Below are positions 61,701-64,000 of a stretch of 64,000 nucleotides of DNA, one piece after another. Source of the DNA: Leptodactylus fallax (Eukaryota > Chordata > Amphibia > Anura > Leptodactylidae); NCBI GenBank assembly GCA_947044405.1, contig CAMRHE010000115.1, positions 4,278,001 through 4,342,000 of the forward strand, written 5' to 3'. Numbering within the stretch: the stretch's first letter is position 1; every line of letters starts with the position of its first letter. The notes under the pieces are model-generated. The model was not told the origin of the DNA. It made no database searches and saw nothing but the letters and a program-made list of their open reading frames with translations. Made by a program: the position numbers and the translations under genes.

Positions 61701-61771
61701 GGGTGGGTGCAGTGTCCACTTTGGTCAATATGTTACCAATTTTCGCTCCTGCTGGCATGTATACCTATTAA
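58697..61771 (+). CDS. pol: Gypsy pol: reverse transcriptase, RNase H, integrase
   Basis: Open for 1024 codons from the frame entry (not a real start; no ATG is needed if it is part of gag-pol). RT palm: LDLRSGYYQV, then VYLDDIIVFG with YLDD at 99-102. RNase H: LHVDASFEGLGG with Asp 262, the LEFLALKW Glu and RTDNNPL. Integrase: an HHCC-type zinc region starting near 532 (HDYHGHLG...CRRC), then catalytic Asp 598 (CIDFLCID), Asp 657 (HSDQGRDF) and Glu 693 (PERFNRTL), the DD35E spacing. A C-terminal DNA-binding region follows (DHVLLRNLG, LADRWRSELFTVV, WHRNHLLPV), then a Pro/Ser-rich tail with RIRHPPPMLTYDSLG. No envelope gene follows. All catalytic residues are present. Confidence 0.93.
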   Translation: MDYRTLNRRTLPDQYTLPRIEEALEALNGNCWFTVLDLRSGYYQVPMAPEDQEKTAFICPLGFFQFTRMPQGTKGAPATFQRLMERVLGDLVPRECLVYLDDIIVFGKTLEEHEERLMRVLHRLKEEGLKLSADKCKFCRSSVTYVGHIVSAEGVATDPGKIEAVVNWPRPQNITELQSFLGFCGFYRRFVEGYSKIARALLDLLKSDAGDPGKKKGSSKSLFGDRWTADCEEAFKLLKKKLTEAPVLAYADAHKPYVLHVDASFEGLGGVLHQEYPAGLRPIAFISRSLSPSEKNYPVHKLEFLALKWAIVDKLHDYLYGATFEVRTDNNPLTYVLSTAKLDATGHRWLAALSNYQFTLKYKSGPKNIGADALSRRPGLPSPEVVDEWEEVPSPGVGALCAMAAVVEDRVAFSETRLIDSIGGGPEAVPDMFAYPAALGSFESCSISSKRMIWSQKTDPLIGPLYQAVSSQDREMLKTSLPSECSQLLRDWEKFEIDNGLLYRVVLYHDHPGRRQLVIPSCFQKMIFRSLHDYHGHLGPEKTYGLIQDRFYWPKMRDTVTRLCRCCRRCLQRKTVPVRAAFMGHLKSSGPMDLVCIDFLCIDNDSRGFGNVLVVTDHFTRYAQAFPTKDQKAVTVARVLWEKYFIHYGLPHRLHSDQGRDFESNLIKELLQLLNIRKSRTTPYHPEGDALPERFNRTLLDMLGTLRIEDKRSWSRKVEAMVHAYNSTRHESTGYSPYFLMFGREPRLPIDILLGVSTDGISHRDHYRYVARLKETLKSAYQLAEENAAKVNEGNKRRFDLRVRYRELNPGDHVLLRNLGASAKHKLADRWRSELFTVVDRLPGIPVYKIKGRDGRIRTWHRNHLLPVPQIDGMDISNDGSACDSPQSLADIPPDLPESDWTVAPEVPRSPVSSPSGRPMNPQTPEFVPRSVSTDEQGSSSPTPPAPSPPMADNPSLGPGHASLPQREVRRGERIRHPPPMLTYDSLGDPRFTTQPHLYHAWVGAVSTLVNMLPIFAPAGMYTY

Positions 61772-61880
61772 CCTGTTGTGACTCTGTAAATGCAAAAGCA
61801 ACCATATTGATATTGTCATTGGTAATGTTGACTGTATACTATGACTTTGTATGTCTTTGACGTGACGTAAAGATTTCACC
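61772..61880. other. Short 3' untranslated spacer of the Gypsy element
   Basis: About 110 bp between the pol stop and the polypurine tract. No env-like frame. Confidence 0.7.
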
Positions 61881-61890
61881 AGAGGGAGAG
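61881..61890 (+). promoter_or_regulatory. Polypurine tract
   Basis: AGAGGGAGAG lies directly before the 3' LTR and would prime plus-strand DNA synthesis. Confidence 0.85.
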
Positions 61891-62902
61891 TGTAGGGAAC
61901 TGCCATTTCTACTAGTATATAATGTATCTGGCTTCTTTGCCCCTGCAGTTTGGCTTCAGAGACCCCAGGCATTTAGTGCAAGTTTTGTTTTGTAAATACA
62001 GTGAGTCAGACACATGTGAGGCAGAGCTGCTGGGGGGAGAGATGTGAGCAGAGCTGCTGGGACAGACATGTTATGTCTGGGGGAGTCTAAGAGCCACTTG
62101 TTCCTCTTTACTTCACAGTATATAGTTAGGTATGTGTTACCCCCTATATACTCACAGGACCTAGCTAGTAACCGTAGTTAGGGATCCATATATATATACA
62201 GTTCAGGGCAGTGATAGGTTAGGCTTCCGAAGGCCAACTAGCTAGTTAGAGGCCCGGTGGCACTAGTAGTTTAGCTGGCAGGTTAAGGACTCAGTGTTAG
62301 GGTAGTCAGGCCTGCATCTACTGCCGTCACCGTCGCCCTGTTTGCTGCCTGTGAAGAATCTCATCATCATCATCATCTCCTGATCGGCTGTCTGTCATCT
62401 CCTGGAGGAATCCGAGGATCCACAGTCATCCACAGGGGCCCCTGCATCTCTTCTGTTGCCTGGAGGTATTGTGCACTGGACTCTTGCTATATATTTATAT
62501 ATATACCCGGGTATATAACCTAAGACGGTTGAGGACTTGCTGGTTGTTGTAGTACTGCTGTGTTCTGAGTAAATTTTATGTATGTATTATATACCCTGTT
62601 GATTCTTATAAAGCTACTGTTATAACCTTATGTGGTATCTGTATGTATTCTTCAGACTGTGAGACTGGTACAGTGATCCTTGTTAAGGCTACTAACCTGT
62701 AGTTGGCCATGGGTAAGTCCCAGGAAGAGATCCTCCCGGTAAAAAAGGGGGCTTTCCCGGGGGGGGGGGGGGGAAAAATTTTAAAATGTGGCCCCCCTCC
62801 CCCGGGGGGGGGGGGGGGGGGGGGGTAAAAAAAAGGGGGGGGGGGGGGCAGAGTCTGTTGCGGGAGGGATAATACTCATACCCCCCCCCAAATAGGGCTA
62901 CA
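61891..62902 (+). repeat. 3' LTR of the Gypsy element
   Basis: Starts TGTAGGGAACTGCCATTTC and ends AATAGGGCTACA. Matches the 5' LTR except for a handful of substitutions and small indels near 62570-62710 and the damaged part at 62735-62850. Confidence 0.9.
62735..62850. other. Corrupted segment of the 3' LTR
   Basis: G, C and A homopolymers replace what reads in the 5' LTR as CTCTATCCTGGGTGGAGGC and the following 100 bp. The match resumes at CAGAGTCTGTTGCGGGAGG. Confidence 0.8.
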
Positions 62903-62906
62903 TAAG

Positions 62907-63100
62907 TTTGACAAGTTGGTGGATGAGAGGGATGTCAGCTCAGGGGTAGTGCATCTGCAACAGGATACTTCCTCTAGTCTGCTCTAGTAAGAAGGAATTG
63001 TGAGCATAGGAAAGCGAAGATATGGCATCCCAGAGCTGGCTATGGCTGGGCTGAGGGTGATCTCTGTAGTCATTGCATTATTTCCTGTTGCTTTATAGCC
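62907..63100. other. Spacer, nothing recognised
   Basis: Unassigned sequence after the Gypsy target duplication. Confidence 0.4.
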
Positions 63101-64000
63101 TGTGTGACAGCAGGGGTCCTGAGTCTCACACAACACAGCGCCACCTAGTGAGCCTCACACATGCATTACACCTCCCATAGGATTGAATAGTAACCAAATG
63201 TCCAATGGGAGGACATCGCCTGGGAAAAGGGGAGGAGTCAGCTGATCGCTGGGTCCCCATGGTAACACCCCTGCAGGAAGGTCCTGCGTGTGAGGAGTTA
63301 GAAGTGTGGAGTGTTAGGAGGAAGAGGTGAGGAGATAAGTGTGATGTCCTGTGAAGAAAGCAGTGAGTTTAGTGCAGGAATCTCAAGTCCTAGACAGGCC
63401 CAGGAAGGTTGGAGAGCTGACATACTCAGCTATTCAGAAGATCCTGTCCCCTGTCTGCCTAGCCATCGCCCTGAAGGAAGTCAAGCATCATTATCTTGTC
63501 AGCATGAGACTGTGGAGAGAACATTCTGGAACACGTGCTCCATAGCCAGTATCACAGGATCCAGGGGCCAAGGCCAGACCTGTGGAATATCCTGCCACCC
63601 TGACTATTGCACCCCGAAACTCTGAGCTATCAGGACCACATAACGTGAGTGGGGAATATTATGTACTAGTATCACGGTGGGCATCCTCCTATGAGCCAAA
63701 TAGGAACCCAGACGCACCTTAGGGCTGTAACACTGAAGTATAAGGGGCTAGGAACACCTTTCATCAAGTCTACCCTGCACCCTAGGACTTTGCTGTGTCA
63801 CCAGGCGTACCCCGTTGTTTTGTATTGAAGAAACTGTTTAAGCATTTGTGCCTCCACACCCATGGAAGTAAAAGTTCAACTTTACAACCGTTTCTGTGTC
63901 TGACTCTGCACCAACAACATCAGGGCGCCCCAAACACCACCAGTCGGCACAGTATAGGGGAAGCGCCGCGGGGGAACAATCACCACCAACATTTGTGCAG
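63101..64000 (+). repeat. Possible LTR of another retroelement, cut by the window end
   Basis: Starts TGTGACAGCAGGGG. The last 180 bp have a retroviral R/U5 look (GGAAGTAAAAGTTCAACTTT, TTCTGTGTCTGACTCTGCAC). There is no second copy to compare and no gag-pol in the window. Small open frames at 63311-63625 have no domain. Confidence 0.38.

Larger units (their letters stand above)
55415..62902 (+). mobile_element. Complete young Ty3/Gypsy LTR retrotransposon with PNMA-like gag
   Basis: Two LTRs (55415-56515 and 61891-62902) start TGT(A/G)GGGAAC and end GGGCTACA. They are flanked by TAAG on both sides (55411-55414 and 62903-62906), a 4-bp target duplication. Between them lie a primer-binding region, gag-protease, RT-RNase H-integrase in Gypsy order (integrase last) and a polypurine tract. 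Where not damaged, the two LTRs are identical over roughly 500 bp and differ at only a few positions beyond, so insertion was recent. The total of 7.5 kb is normal for the group. Confidence 0.95.

Noticed and set aside
61772..61890. Envelope gene making the Gypsy element retrovirus-like
   Set aside because: Only about 110 bp lie between the pol stop and the polypurine tract, with no open frame.

Overview
The window looks like an intergenic or intronic stretch of a large, repeat-rich vertebrate genome, most probably an amphibian (frog). I find no host protein-coding exon, tRNA gene, operon, CRISPR array or bacterial feature. The taxon is inferred from repeat content: six Tc1/mariner elements, TTAA-flanked MITEs with TTAAAGG-type ends like the T2 MITEs known from Xenopus, hAT and piggyBac-like non-autonomous elements, CR1- and L2-type LINE ends, a tRNA-derived SINE and a young Ty3/Gypsy element.

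Layout. 1-8 kb: a dead full-length Tc1 copy, three abutting palindromic MITEs, and a hAT-type element carrying a 31-bp minisatellite inside an older MITE. 8-17 kb: a SINE, a CR1 3' end, two copies of a Penelope-like repeat with hammerhead-ribozyme-like cores, two further such cores, and about 790 bp of CTTT polypyrimidine. 17-31 kb: Tc1 copies B (split by a solo LTR), D (minus strand, two visible lesions) and F (lost catalytic Glu), plus many MITEs. 31-37 kb: mostly unassigned, with a foldback and a hAT MITE that has a perfect 8-bp target duplication. 37-44 kb: a nest in which an L2-type LINE sits in a 4.1-kb TTAA-flanked element, which sits in the right inverted repeat of Tc1 copy E, next to an older MITE. 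44-55 kb: Tc1 copy C (same internal deletion as B), MITE fragments and a decayed LINE endonuclease domain. 55.4-62.9 kb: a complete, very young Gypsy element with near-identical LTRs, a PNMA-like gag, CCHC knuckle, protease, RT, RNase H and integrase. 63.1 kb to the edge: LTR-like sequence.

Nothing here forms a host pathway. The biology is that of transposons, their ribozymes and hairpins, and the order in which they inserted, which is readable from several empty-site comparisons inside the window. The most unusual structures are a ladder of about eleven different hairpins at one end of the TTAA element (39677-40250), the hammerhead-like motifs, and the young Gypsy element with PNMA-like gag. 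Homopolymer G tracts at 55195-55672 and 62735-62850 look like base-calling or assembly damage. Some unique-looking AT-rich stretches may be conserved non-coding elements, but this cannot be tested without alignment.
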